This document shows positions 40,401 to 55,400 of a stretch of 64,000 nt of DNA, piece by piece; the stretch's first letter is position 1, and every line of letters starts with the position of its first letter. The translations under genes and the position numbers were made by a program. The notes beneath the pieces were generated by a model. The model made no database searches. It saw nothing but the letters and a program-made list of their open reading frames with translations, and was not told the DNA's origin. Source of the stretch: Tyto alba (taxonomy: Eukaryota; Chordata; Aves; Strigiformes; Tytonidae); NCBI RefSeq assembly GCF_018691265.1, contig NW_024881313.1, positions 13,651,001 through 13,715,000 of the forward strand. The letters are read 5' to 3'.

Positions 40401-43400
40401 TTCATTTTCTCTATGGGGAAAACGTAACTGAAATGAGTGGGACTTGTCTTGCTGAGTAAAATAAGCGGATTCAGCAACAGTAAAGCTAACTTTGAAGGTT
40501 TTAAAAACATTTGAAAATTCACTACCTCCCCATTTTTATTTTAAGAATAAAATAGTTGCTTTTTTTTTATAATATCAGTTAATTTCAATCAGTTTACTGA
40601 TTAATCACTTCAATTTATGCTTCTCAGCTTCGGTGATAGTTTTTAGGGTAGAGAAGTCACTAATGTACATCCTACTGCTCTGAAGTAATTTCATCCCCAT
40701 TTTTTTTCTTCCTTAAAAATGTATGTGCATCCACACACAAGCATGTGTAGGTATTGTACATGCAATATACTCTTCAGCCTGGCAACAGGACATCACAGAG
40801 GGCTAAGATGTGGTTTGGACTTGTTTATGCATGGAGGAGGAAGGAAGAAGGGAACACAAGATACTCAGGGTACACCTGGAATAAAATTGCAACCACAGAG
40901 AGGAAAGAAAGGAGAGGATTGTGGGGTGTTCATATGTCTTATATTTGTTTAAAACCATAATAAAGTGTCAGGAAAATACAAGTGGCATGCTATAAGACAC
41001 AACTTGTACGAAGACAGGTTTCACTATGCTGGTGTCCCTTCTTCACATTTTCCTGCTTATTGTGACATTTTTGAATAGACCAGTGAGTCAAGGTTGTTTA
41101 TTGATAAAATTAATGCTGAAAAATAAGAATTTTATAGATTTTATTGCCTTTTTCACTATGATTTTATTCTTTTCAGTACTGCTCATACCACTTTCATAGC
41201 AGACTGGCCACAAATCAAAATCCACTGGAGTCTGTAGGAGTTTTTGCAAACTCTTTATTAAATTTTAAATCAGGGCTTTTATGTGCAGCGGCTAATAAAA
41301 CAATTTGTATTATATTTTAGAAAATATACAAAACTTTGTCTCTTTAGCTCCATAATAATTTCTTCGTTTGAATAAATATCTGCTGTTTCGGACAATTGCT
41401 CAATAATGTAACAGGCTGCACAAGTTCTCTCTCCACTGTGGAAAGTAGAATGCTTACTAGTAATTTTGTTCTTGAAACATCCTGGTATCTGCAGCAGTGA
41501 AGCCATATGTTATAAATTTCTAATGTGGGGAATCTGCATGTGTTTCAAATCTGTGAGTTATCATGGTCTGAGGTCTTTTTAGTACATCGCTAAGTATTTG
41601 ATGTAGTAGTGGGTGATTGCTAAAGGTCTTAACTCCTGGACAGCCGTGGTTGTATCCACTGGAAATGTATTTATTTTAAGCTGCACCCACGTTTGGGGAC
41701 TAGAGTTTTATTTCCCTTGACAACCATTATGCTGTTACTAATATGGAGACAGTAACATTAGATAGCTGTTTTTTCTCATATTCCTTTCTCATGGTTGCAG
41801 CTGCTTGGTGGTTGTGATAGAATATTTGGTCTGCATTCCCTAGTGAATGTTTCCTGAAATATTGCCTATCCTTCTCACTAATGTTAAAAATTGCAAAAGT
41901 TACACTGAAAATTGAAATTTTCTTTTTAAGATCCTTAATGTAAAGTAAAACATCTGTTGCCATAGATTAAACTCTATAAGGAGCCAGATTTTTCTCTGTG
42001 AAGGGATAACATGAGGAACTTGAATTCTAAGTCTGATTGCTTTCCAGGAAAACCACGGACAGAACTAAGATTACCAAACAGTTGTACTGAGTAATATTCG
42101 AGGAAAAATTCAAGTTTCTTTCTGGGTCTTCAGACTGTTAAACTTGCAGTTTTGAAGCCTTTGCACCTGTAGCCTTTCTAAACATACTCTGTGTCAGCAC
42201 TTAGAATTTCTTTGCTGTTCTCTATGTGCTCTGGCAGAAATAAGGTTATGCAGCCTTGCTTGTGTGAGCAAAAACAGGCAGAAGGCACGGGTGAATATGA
42301 CCACTGAAGATGAATTACAATACACAGCCTTCAGTTGAAAACTAAAACTGTCAAGTTATTCATCAAGGCAGAACAAACTCCTTGACACAGTTGTGGAGGA
42401 GCAAAAGTATAAGAAAGGTCAGAATCAAGGTAGCAAAATCTTCCTCTAGAAATAATGATTTCCTAGTACCTAGCTCAATAATTGTCACTGTCAGAAATAA
42501 TTGAGTACTTGTTCTTTTCTGTAAAACTTTGGAAATTAAAACTGGAAATAATGAATATGGTTTTGGATTTGTTTCTTTTTCAATAGGGGGATCCAGGACC
42601 CAAGGGACCACCAGGAGATGATGGGCTTCCTGGAAATTCAATAATGGGACCAATGGTAGGAGTTTTTAGACAAAAGATGGTAAACAAAGAAACATGAAAC
42701 ATATGCAAAACTCTTGTAAAAATTTTGAAACCACTTGAACAACTTTTTCAGAAAAGTAGCTGACCAGTTCTTTAACTTTTCCATCATTCCAGGTTAATTC
42801 TATTTTTAAAAATAAACTTACTGTCTTTTCAAAGAAGAAACACAAAATAGATTAAATAACTAGTCCAGCATACCTCACCCTGCAAAATTCCCTCAGGAAG
42901 TCTTAATTAGAAAGGTAGCTCTTCAAATTAATCTTCACCTGTCATTATCTCATGTGGTCTTTTATACCTCTGTATGGGCAATATGCTCTTTACCGAGTAT
43001 AAACTGAGAGGTATTAGTTATTTTAACAGTGGTGTTTCAGTTATTACCAACCTTGCACATTCAAAAACATAAGTAAGACCCAAAATAAAGAATTCAAAAA
43101 ATAGATCTTTTGGAAGTACTTATTTGCATGTAGGTTATGGAATAGGATTTACTTGGTTATATTCTTTACATTTTTAACTTCAACATCAAGTCTGTAGTGG
43201 GATTGTTTTGCTCACTGTTTGAGCCTTTAGTGGCTAGCTGGCCAGATCAACACACAAGTGAAAGACCAGAGACCTTTTCAAAGAACAGTTCTATCTGTCC
43301 TGTTTCTTAAGTGGCTATAGTGGTTCAGGATGACTGCTAGCTACATAAAGTTATGATTCCTTTTTCTCATTGCATAATGCATTACAGTTATTAGCATGGA

Positions 43401-46400
43401 ATTTTGTCTCGTATTTTATCACCGAATTACTCAAACTTTTAAGTAGGGTTTTTCCTCAGCAACTTGAAGTTGCTTTTCATTTAACTAATCAGAATAATAT
43501 GGCATCATTAGAAAACAGTGCCACTCACCTTTCTACATTATTTAAGAGAAAACTGAAAAGTGCAGTCCCTAGAACAGGTCTCATGTCCTCTACTGAAAAA
43601 AATGGATATATTTCCTTTTACTTTGCAGCTTTCACATCCTCCCCTCTAACACATTTTATAATTTCATATTGTACTGCTATCAGTCATGATCTGTGTTGAA
43701 ACTTTCTATAAACCTTCTGCCACTTGTCATAAGAGAATAGCTCAGAAAGACTTCCTTCAGTGTTTGGGAAAAGTACCATTCTTGTGATGTCCTTTGAAGA
43801 CTGAAATCAGAAACCATCTTAGTAAACCTTTTTTATTCACATTTACCATGTCTGCACATAAAATGTTCTGCTCAATTCTACAGTTTCACTTCTTGGGAGT
43901 AGAATTGATAGACCCAAATTCAGAGACCAATTAGTTTATGTGTACCTAACACAATGTAGTTCAAAAGAAATCAACTTAATGCAGTAACTTTTGTATGCTA
44001 ACATCTTAGGAATACCAATAATGCTTTACTTCTAGTTTGACAGATTTCCACCACTACACCAGAGGATGCTGGATAGCACATTGATCCACATGCATTCAGT
44101 AGCTTGTATTTTTGAATTTTCAAAAATTCTAAATTTGTTTACTTCATCTGTAATCTAGAATGCTACTTCACTCTGTTTTTCATATAAAAAGAAGAGATAA
44201 ACATGACTTAGTTGTCCAGTACTTAATCATTTAGGTTTTGATTATGGCAGTTGGTTTTTTTCTTAACAATAACCATGGACACAAGATTTATGTTTATATT
44301 CTGTTATATATTCTATACTATCTTTTTTGTTTGTGTTTGTTTGTTTGAAAGAGTGTAGAAGCAACTATCTATATATAATTGCTTCAGAAAATTACTTTAA
44401 AACATGCCCTGGAAAAGTTGACAAAGTAGATTAATTCAGCATGCCATCTGTGACATAAATGGCACTTGCCTTGCTGCCAGTGCACTGACTTAGAGTGCGT
44501 TATTGTGACTGTCTTTTCCAGACTCCGCAAATTTGTGGAAAGCAGTAATCACAGAACTGCTCCTGGGCCATGTCTTGTGTATTTTCAATGCAGCTATTAA
44601 AAAAATGAAATAATCTGGCCTAGAGGCCTGTTTCTTACAACAAATTTGGCCAAAGATTTTACTTCAGTAGATTTATAGCTATGATACTAATGACAAAACC
44701 AGCCACTTGACAAAATCCCAATTCTTACAGAAGAGAATGTGTTAACGTGTATTTGATATTTACAATCATCTGCTAAAATTGAATTAAAACATCTGTTTGT
44801 CTGGTTCTTACTGTAGTGAAATCAGAAGTAAAAATAGAGATGAACTCATGATCCATGATTTTCTTGTTAAAAAAAAAAAAATGTTATTAAACATTTCAGA
44901 AACATTTCTCATTTTATCCACAATTTTAAAACTATGGATATTAACAATGAGGAAGAGGTAAAACTGGCTTTCCACTAAAAGGCTATTTATGAACTAGAAG
45001 CACACTCATTGGTTAAATTTTCACAGAACTGAATCAGAATTCCATTCTTTGAAACACAAAGAAACATCTTCCAGGACGGATGCTGGTCAGATTGTGTTTA
45101 AAGTCTTCTGGTGAAACTATTCCTTTGGACTGGAGAATATGAGCGATTCATACAGGAGTCACCTACCACATACCATTTTGTTTAAGTATAAAACATGCTT
45201 GCATCCCTACCTGAAATTCCATCTTAAAGTGGTTTCAGGGTTTCATCTTAACCAGAACATTGGGTCTGCCTTGCCTTTCTTCATTCACTTACAACCTAAG
45301 CTTGTGATATATATCTTTAGGAGAGACAAAGCAGCTCTTTCATCTTTCCTTGATGGGGCTAACTTGGTTAAGAAGAGCTGATTGCGTATGTCTATGGTAG
45401 AGATGTTCATGGGAAGGGAAATTTGGACCTGAAGCCTGTTTTTGTTGGATATCTAACTAGAATATGAGTCAGTTTGCTCTCCAGTCAGGGACACTGTATT
45501 CAGACAGACCAGCCGCTAAGATCCGAGCTGCTATCAGGACTCCATTTATGGTTTCTTGAAGCATTATGTTATTGCAGAAATCTCCAAGCACAATGCACTG
45601 ATGAAACAGCACTTTTAAGTAATTTTAATTTTTTTTGTAGCTAATAATTTTTAATGGAATAGACAGAGAAATATTTGCTATTTGTATGTAATTATTCTTC
45701 AGGATATGTAACTTGTATGTATATTAACAACTGACCTCCAACACTCTACAGGAGAGTCCATTTACATTTCTTGGTTCTGTAGGACTGAGTGAATAGTGTA
45801 CACTTCTCCCTGTATGACCATATACATACCATGCTTAGAATTGGGGTGGATGTGTGACCTACAAGTACCAGTAAGGATTTCCAATTGGTGTTGCTGTCAT
45901 GTCAACGTCTACAGTACAGACTTCCAGTGTATCTTGAGGGATACCTTAAAGTAATATGTTTTCTTTCTTGGTTCTGTGAAGAACAGTCTATTGCAAGCTC
46001 AGTTAATTTTCTCATTTAATGTCAGGAAAGTGATCACTGGAATGAGGGAAGAGGAAAAGATTGCTATTTGCTTCTCTTCTGGTCATGAAAGGAGGCATTG
46101 AGGTTTTGCAAATGCACAAATCTTTAGTGAGAGTCTGTGGAAGAGCCAACAGAAGGAGAGACTGTCTCCTGATACAGAGCATTTTAGGCTAAATTAAGAG
46201 AAATTATATATTTCTTTTAACCAGCTCTATCTATTTCTTTTATTTCTTTCTGTTGTAGAATGCAGTTTTGCTTTACTGTATGAGAGAACCAATGTGATTA
46301 CCTGGAAGCACAAAATGTGCAACATATAATAAGCTGGAATATTACATTTCAGTATTGTTAATTTGTTCAAATGTCAGGACTTACCACCAAAGTCATAAAA

Positions 46401-49400
46401 GTTTAATTTTTTAGAAATAAATTTAACTTTGTATTGGATGAAGATAAAGTCAATGTTCTGAAGATTTCTCTCTGCAACTACAAATCTAGAAATTAATAAT
46501 TTCCTAATGAGAACTCCTATTCTTCTGGAATCTTAATTTGATCAACTGAAGCGACAATAAAAAAATCACAAAAATTTCTGGGCTTTGCAAACAAATTGCA
46601 AGTGCTGGTAACTGCTATTCTGTACTTCCAAAAGGATATTAAATAGTTTCATTACTTATTTGTTAATATTTGTTACATCATGATGATGCAGTTACTGGCA
46701 CGATGCCTGACATACTATTTTGTATTTAGGGTATCCGGGGACTGCCTGGACTACCTGGACCCCGCGGAGAAAAAGGTGATGGCCACAAAGGTGAAGCTGT
46801 AAGTGCAATTTTAATTCTATACATTGTGCTCTATTAAAAAAAAAAAAATACTGTATGATAACTCAATATTTAGTTACTTAAATAAGTTCAATTAATATTC
46901 TCTTCCATCCTTTAGCTAATTTAAATATTTCATATATATCTTGAAGTCCTTTCCTGTCCTAGATACAATGCCAGTTCTACAGGCAGTTGAAACCAGGTAT
47001 AAACTGTTCTCATTTCAGCATCATGAAAGAGATACCATGTAATTCCATAAAAATATTCATGGCTGCTCATACATGTTTAATATTATCACTGCTCTGAATT
47101 ATTTTCTTCCCCTCCTTCCCTCCCTGCCGTTTCTTTACTGTTCTTTGCTCAAGATCGCTAATAACATCTGCTTGGCCAAATCTTGCAGGCCTTCATTTCC
47201 TTGGTTTTTCAGCTGCTTTTCATACTGGGGGGGTTAAGTCCTCTTTTTTGAAGATTTTCTTCCCCTTTGCTTTTCTGATGGTTAGCTCCAGAGGGAGTTA
47301 ATGCCTGAATATTCCAGCCAGCACATTCCATTACAAAGGCATATCATCCTAAATTTCAGTCATCCAAAGCCACACAGACATGTTTGACCAACCTTTCACT
47401 AAAAAGTGAAAATAGTGTTGCCATCCTTCAACCGCCACATGTCAAACTTCCATTAGCACTCTTTTCTTTATATCTGTAATCCAGCTTTATTTCAAACTAC
47501 AAGCACAAAGGCACTCCCAAAAACACTGAGGTGAGACCGGAGTGCTTCCAAATAAGTCACAGCTCAGCTCTAATTTCCTATCATTCAAAACAATTCTGAG
47601 AAGATCCTTTGGGATCAGAATTAGTTCAGAGGGCATTCACTCCGATTTCCTGGTGTAGTGCCACGTACCTGACACATTTCACAGCACAAAGTGACACTAG
47701 ACCAGCTCAAGACTCCTTGGAGGATCAAGGACTGCCAGTAATGGACCCAGACCCATTAAACAGAGGACATGCATACAAATGAAAAAACCTAATAAATACA
47801 ATTAAAATAATAAATAATAATAATAAATAAATAAATAATAAGGATAATAAATAAAAATGAAAAGCAAATGCAAAGGCAGTCATGAAGAAGGCAGTGATGC
47901 AAATAGATGACTGTTGAACTTTTAGTAGGCCTTAAAATGCCTTATAGGAACAGAAGTTTTATGTACTATCTGAAAAAGAAGTACTGGTAGACACAGAATA
48001 AAAGAGGTCAATGAGAAGCTGAAAACTTTTCATTTCTAATTAATCAAATAATTCAAGAGAAGCCTGATTTGGTAAACATTGAATAATAAAACTATACAAA
48101 TGCTGGTGTAGTGTGCCCAGTCACAGGATGACAAACTTATATGCGCTTCCTACATTTCTAGTAGTGACCACACAATTAAAAAAAAAAAAAAAAAAGAGCT
48201 TTGCTCTGCAGTAGTATTCCTGAAATCATGTCTATTCTAAGATTCCCGTCTGCAACTGCCATAAGAGTCATGCTTCTCTGCAGCAGAGCCTCGGGCTTCA
48301 GTAGAAGCTGGTTGCGTTTCTCCCTACCACACAAATACATGTCCTTGAGATGTGTGAAGGTTCTGTTGTGCTGTAAGGATGCATCTTTCACCTTCTTGGG
48401 ACACCTTTCCATGCTGCATGATCTGGAAAGACCAACTTCATAAACCACTGGCAGACATGGACAATATTTATGTAGCTCTGCAGCATGATGGGGCAAGGAC
48501 ATCTGCCCTATGAATGCTGGAAGGGAGTCTAGGGATGCCTCCAACATCGTGAAGGGCAGCTGAGGCAACTGTGACGGATTGAGCGAAGAGTTCAGGAGAG
48601 CAGGCTATCAAACACAAATACACCAAAATACGTCAGGGTTACCCAACCCCCAAGTTTAGATGGGTCATCTCTAGTATCCCAGGTGTGTAATGTCTGCGGT
48701 GTATAAATCATGGAGCAATATCTGCTTTCTCACTGGTTCTCTGAGCTGAAAACAACTGCAGTGCTCCACTCTTTCCACAGTTTTCCACTGGAGACTGAGG
48801 ATGACTGTTGCTCAGTACACACTGGAAATGTGAAGAATTTGGCAAAATACAGCAAAACCAAGCAGATTAGTAACTATTGCTGAAATTCTCTTTTTCGTTG
48901 AAGAACACAAGTACTCTTCCTTTAGGACAACTACTGATATGCTTTATTCCTCTTCTGTACCAGGGACCTCCAGGACCAGCAGGACCCCCAGGACCAGCAG
49001 GCCCAAAAGGTGTGGGAGATGCTGGACCAAAGGTACTTGTACAGTGGTAATACATGCATCTGACTAGTAGACAAGGTAGAAAAACATCTTCCAAAAAATG
49101 CATTAGATTAGGATGGTGTATATATGACAAAATGCTGCAATCTCATCTCCTGCTTTCCATTTCAGTTAGAAGAAAAGCTTGCGATAGACTTTTCTGCCAT
49201 GATAGATAAAAACCAGTTCTTGCTTTATCCCTAGATTTGATGCAAATCTGCAGGATTTCCATACATCCAAAGACTGAGGATGTTTCTAGATGCTGAAGTT
49301 TCCATGTGGAAGTCAGGATCCAACACAGGCAGAGTATTGCCTAATAATTATGCACTTCCTTTCTCCTACAGGAGTGCAAGGGACAAAGCCTCAAAGGAGT

Positions 49401-52400
49401 CAGGGGAAATGTTTGTAATGTGGAAGTAGTGAGATGTTTTTAAAGTGGCTAGAAATGGATTCCTAAGAGAAGACTATAAACCTTCATCTAAAAATAATAT
49501 TAGTTTAGATGCAAAACTCAGAAGAAAAAAAACAAAACAAAACAAAACCAAAAACTGAAAAGGGTTAGAAATATGGCACTGAAACACTTCCGCGTTTTTT
49601 TCACACATAATAGCTACAGTGTCATAAAGTTCTTAGTATGTAATTAGCCTAAAAAGTTGCATTGTAACTACTGTATTATAAAAAGATAGATAAAAGACAC
49701 TCAAGACTGAAATCATACAAGAAATTATTTTAAAATATCCCACAGAGTGGTTTTATTAATGATTGCCTCATTAAATATGTGAAATAGTAAACAGGCAGAC
49801 TGTTACAAGAGAAAGCAAAATAAATATCGCCCAAACAAGCTTTTTCCCAAACAGAAGGATCTTTCAACTTCAGTTCCCAGAACATGAGAATTCCCATTTA
49901 AAATAAACAACTACATTAACCTTAGAATGACCTGACCATAGAATGATCACAATGGGATCTGGGAAACCTGGCTTTATGCTCCTATTCTGAATTACTGCTT
50001 ATCAGTACAAGACATTTCACATAAAGTAATGCAAGGTCTGGCCCCTGCCACAAACTACTGAGAACTAAGAGTCATTTCAATTATGTTATTAAATATAGAC
50101 TTACACATATGGTTAAACTAATTAGATTTTTTTTATATGAGATTATATCTTTTCCAATTAGAGATGCAAAACAGTTTTCTCAGTACTACAGAAGAACATT
50201 TCATTAAAACCTTAGAATCTTGTATGGAATTATTAAGGCAGATACTGATAAAAATGTAACTTACGACTACACAATGTCTGGGGGCATCGTTGTGTCTGGA
50301 ATGCCCCCTTGCTTCTTAAATGCATAATTTTGGAAAGTAGTGTTTCCCAAAGAAAGGAATTGGAAGGTCATGTCAGGTAATCAAATAAGGTGATTTCCCA
50401 CTGTGATGCCATGGTTCAAAGATTACAAACTCCAGAAATATAAATCAGAATTTCAGTGGGAATATAGGGGTTTAATATAAAGAAATTTGAGTTAAATCCA
50501 AAATGGAAATAAAGGATTTTATTATTTTTTTAAATGAAAGGAAACCACTAGAATAATTCTCACAACTGGAATTTTTAAAATCAATGTTTATGGTTGTGTT
50601 TCTGGAAGGTATCACAAATATGCAAGATATACAGAAATACACCTAGGAAAATCATAGTGCCTTTAAAATCATATAAGAGATCAAAAAGGGGGTCACAAGT
50701 CCCTTTTGTTCTTACAATCATGAATCTATGTAATCAATGGGACAATAAATTCTTTGGCTGTATAATTATGAAAGTCACAAACCAGATCATGAAAAATAGA
50801 AGTACAATATGGTATAAAATGCATTAGAGTGGAGGAGGTAAAGGCAGTAAAGTAAAATATATCCAGTTTTTGAAGTGGAGAACATGGGAGCTAGTCTTTT
50901 TATCACAGTTATTCTTAAGCCACTGTAAGTCTTGTGATATAATAAGATATATATTCCAACTAAATCATAGATTAGCTATTATAGTACTTGCAGTTTTTCA
51001 CTTTCAGATCTAAGTGATGTAAATCATTGCCAGTTAAAGTGAATTGTTCATATTCCTTTATAAAGATATGAAATCTTTCTTGTTATTCTCTTCTCCACCC
51101 ATGAACAACATAAGTATTACCATCACTCCAGATCTGTGGACTGAACTATGTTCATGGTACTGATAAAGGAGGTTTATTGGTAGTATCTTTTTGTGAAGGA
51201 ATATGTCCTGTGTTGTGTTAGTTGAACATTACCAATTAATAAGAAATTTGACAATAGGCCCATTATTTTAACCTGAATGCGACTGAGCAAAAGTAAAATA
51301 GATGTGACCAAGAGGTAAGGTTCTTATAATTTAATAGTATTTAATTACAAGAGGAAATATTATATTGGAATATCTAGTAACAGAAACTCTTATCCTAACT
51401 TGTTATCTATAAAGACACCAGCAGAAGATTAGGCAAAGGCAAATTGATAAATTGTTTTCACTATTCTCAGGTGTTTTCTGACAATTTCAGGTCAGATCAG
51501 GGTTGTCAGGTAGATTAAAAGTATCTTCTTCATTTCCATCAAGTCACCTCCATTATCACAAAAAATATCAGATTTAGGTAGCTTGATTCTAAGAACCAAA
51601 TTGTTGAAAAACATGGATGCAAAGGAAGCTGTGTTTTAAGGTTAATAGAACAGGGCCTCCTGTGGTTGTGGGAGTGGGGTGTGATACAGCCTAAGGAGCA
51701 AGACCTCAGCACGGAGTTCAGGCAGCCACACGTACAAGCTTCTCGGGGTGCCCTGCATGGGTGTTTTAGGCAGGATCAGAAATGTGCTGTTGAAGTGAAT
51801 CTCTCAGTGAACCCATCTAATGTGCTTTGGGTTCTGGACCAAAAAGAGGTCTGAGCAGTCCCACAACCCAGGAAATGGATTTCCTTCAGATGAAGCTAAA
51901 TTAGATGATCTGATCTGATCTTAATGTACTTCTGATCTTAATGTACTTCTACCCCCAGTCCACAGGAACAGACCGGGCAGGTCTCCTCACATGGCATATG
52001 GTGTAAACATCAGGCTGCAAATTCACTGCTGTTGGGCCTGTAGCACTCTTTGTTGATGAACACATACGGTTAGAAACTGCCCATCAAGCAGAAGTTTCTA
52101 CTCATAATAACCAGTTGTGAGGTCGATTCAGAATGCACCATAACCATGGATTATGGAGAAGTGGCATCTTCTTCTAGGAGGAGTTGTATTACGAAGAACC
52201 CTGTAGAGTAGCTGCTTTGCAAGTAACACAACACAGTTAGGGCAAATCATGGCCACATCAATTTTTTTATGAAAAGTTTTGTGTGGATCTACAGGTTTGA
52301 TTGTGTTGCAGTGCGATATTGCCCATCAAATCGGGCTGCTCAGTGTAGTGTTTATCTAACAGTCTCTGTCAGAAATTAAAAAAAAATAATAATCAAGAGT

Positions 52401-55400
52401 TAAAAACATCTGATAAAAATTTAATTTGTATTTTTTACTTTAAAATATGTAAGTTTCTTTTTTGTGATGCACCTAGTTTGGTGCATTAATCCTATGGGGG
52501 AAAATGCATATCGCTTCTATAAATGGTGAGCAACTGTAGCTTTTGCAGCGTGTGACTGCTGCACCAAAGCATGCATTATCCGAATAGTCACATCTGTGAT
52601 TTAGTTCTGTACATCCACACTAAACATGGTGTAGAGTACACTGGAAAAAAAGAAACAGATATAAACATCTCTTCTCCCTCCCTGATTTTTTACTTATACA
52701 AAGTTTTGAATCCTTAGTCTCTACATAACTTCCTGGAAGCAAAGGTGCCACAAGGAAAAAAAAAAAAATTACTTGAATTGCAAGAATTCCCCCCAAACTT
52801 AGTTCATAAAATGGATAATCTTCTGGTTTTTCAAATAAAATATAAGTGCACTGGCTACCTCTCATCCATTCCACATAAAAAATGAATATAAGAAGAACAG
52901 CAACAATCTCTGCATATAAAACAGAACATTTATTTGATAAAAGAGGCTCATAAATTTACAGACTAGTTAATTTAAAATTCCTTTGAGTATCATTATATAG
53001 GAATGTTCCATTCAGCTGAATCAGAGCTCTGTTCTCCCCACTTTCAGAAATGGCTCACATATGTGCACACTGCTAGATAGGAATTTTATGTATCAGAGGT
53101 CAAATTCACATGAAAACAAAATTGGAACATGTGGGATGCATTCAATCCTGGCAGCACGCTGTTTTCTGTAGCATTAAAACAGAAGCACATAATGTCAGAA
53201 TATAATAAAAAATTTATTTAAAAGCACTGTTGCCAACTAGGAGGTGGGTTACAGACATTCAAGAGCAAGAGCCCAGCACTAAAAATAAACCAAGCTTCAT
53301 TCTCCGTAACTGGATAGCAGAAGGATTATTAAAAGCCCTAGCGTAGTTCCTCATGCGTGAACATTTGGGCTAGATTCAGTTACTTTTGCAAATTACTTTT
53401 GCAGCTTAGACCCTGTCTATTTGAAATAAAATGTGGAAAGTAGAGATGCAATCTCTTTTTTTTTAGTATGTTGTTCTTACAAATACTGTTATATCCACTA
53501 GCTCTCACTAAAGAGAGCATTGCAGTGTCTGTTGTATGTTTCAGTATCAAATATACATGCTTCACAGTAAATAAGGTATATATATTTGGAAGCCAAGATT
53601 TATTTTTCAGGTGACCATTAGGTCATTTAATGAATTTTCTTGAACAGATGATATGGAATAGACACTGGAATCCCGTACTTTACACTGTCTTGACTCAGAT
53701 CTTTATTTCATGTTTCAACAGTGTTTTTCTAGTTCACTGCTTTGCTGATGGTGACAAGCTTGTCTACAAGCACAATACAGGAAATAAATTAGACCTCATC
53801 AAAGAACAGTACTAATTCTTCTTGAAATTAATTCCCTGGAGGACAGTTTAGTGTCACACCTTAGGAAAAAGAACTGCTCCACTTCACAACTCATAAAGCA
53901 AAATAAAAGTCTTTTTCTCTAAGCCAAGAAATACAGAAACTTTGAGGATTACTATAAAGCTCTACAAAAGAGCTTTTCACTGAGACATCTGGTATTAACT
54001 AAGCATGTGAGTCTAAAATTCGATCCTTCACCTGCAACGACCTTCTGTAAGAATGTGCTACCCAGGGGAGGAAGAGGCAGATGACTTCAGGTTACCCTTA
54101 TGCTCTTTTTAGTCAGGTCTGGTTTAAGAGCAGGTTGTAGGTATATTGGATACTGGACCATAAGGAATCATTTATTTGTTTGGTAACCTCTCATTCAGCT
54201 TCCATCACAGCGGCTTACAGGCTCACAGGCCACAGCAGCCCAGGATCTCCTAAAAAACACCTTATAATGCAAAGTCTTATCTGTATATCCAGCTCTGGCA
54301 CCTCTGGCAGGTTTCAGAGGGAGGCTTGGGCTGTTCTGCGCAAATTCTGCTCATGAAGAGTTCTACAAACAGCTTAAGGTTGTATTATGGTTTGCAAGGA
54401 CATTGAGGACCAATAATTATTCCTTTGATAATAGATGACTACATTTGCCTAGACTCTTAGTATTTCCTAATAGTATGACAATCTCAAGCTAATTATAAGA
54501 AAATGCATTGCAGGAAGAATTGAGAAACTGGGCATGTTTTAAAAGTTCAGGAGTATCTACCATTCATGTCACTGCAGAGGGGCATTTCCCAGCACCACGT
54601 ACCAGACTTAAGTGTCGCAATCTTTAAGTATTTAACATTGTAATCTGTAAGAGTTTCTAGCTAAAATCTAGGAAAAAATAAAAAAGACAAAACGTTCAAG
54701 AGCATTGCTAATATCTTGGCTCTTTGCATTAGCAGGGAAGATGTGATATAAAGGCCTCAGATCATCTGAAGAAGAGCAACACTACTCAAGAGAGTAAATC
54801 TCTCTTTCTTTCCCTTTTCGAAACTAGACTAGATGAAAACAACAAACTCCCCTCTCTGATCAAATCTGAGGGAGAATTTTCCTCCACATTGAATATGGCA
54901 ATCAGTTTAATCCAATGAGCTTGATACATCAATTTAAAGCTAAGAGCATACATGTCCCATGCTTATGTCCTGACTCAGATTGGCCAGTCTCCAGTGCTTT
55001 GGAAGAAAGAGGAATTGAAAATAAATTCAGAAGCCAAATGTTACATCAAGAAGGAAAGCATTATAAACTCAATCTAAGCCTTAGCCTCTCAATTCACAGT
55101 TCTTATCTCTCCAAATCCATCAAAACTGAGCACAGTTTGAGCCCTAATATATTTACATAAATAGCACATATGTTGGGATTTAGCATATAAGTATCATAGC
55201 CATATATAAAAAACACAGATTGGAGTGATATTTCACTAGAGGTTGAACCTTGGGCAATGACTGCACACATTCCTCCTGAAAAGTAAAGGAAGTCAATAAA
55301 AGATTCTGTACTTTTGTTTCCTTCCTTTATAATCATTTTGATATGTTGTTTCTTTTCACCTACCACAACTCAAGTGTCATCTGTGATTTGTGTGATTCAT

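Larger units (their letters stand above)
46799..48963 (+). other. COL28A1: Intron 23
   Basis: 2,165 nt. It holds an AATA-rich simple repeat (47790-47854), an A18 run (48178-48195) and a GC-richer stretch to about 48570 that is open on both strands and unrecognised. Confidence 0.85.

Noticed and set aside
48176..48568. 130-codon minus-strand open frame ending in poly-Phe
   Set aside because: The poly-Phe is the A18 run read antisense; the rest has no recognisable domain. The A run is on the wrong side for a minus-strand retrogene tail.
51880..51960. Possible old CR1 piece near the 17-nt tandem duplication
   Set aside because: Similarity to CR1 (ttagatgatc) is too short to support a call.
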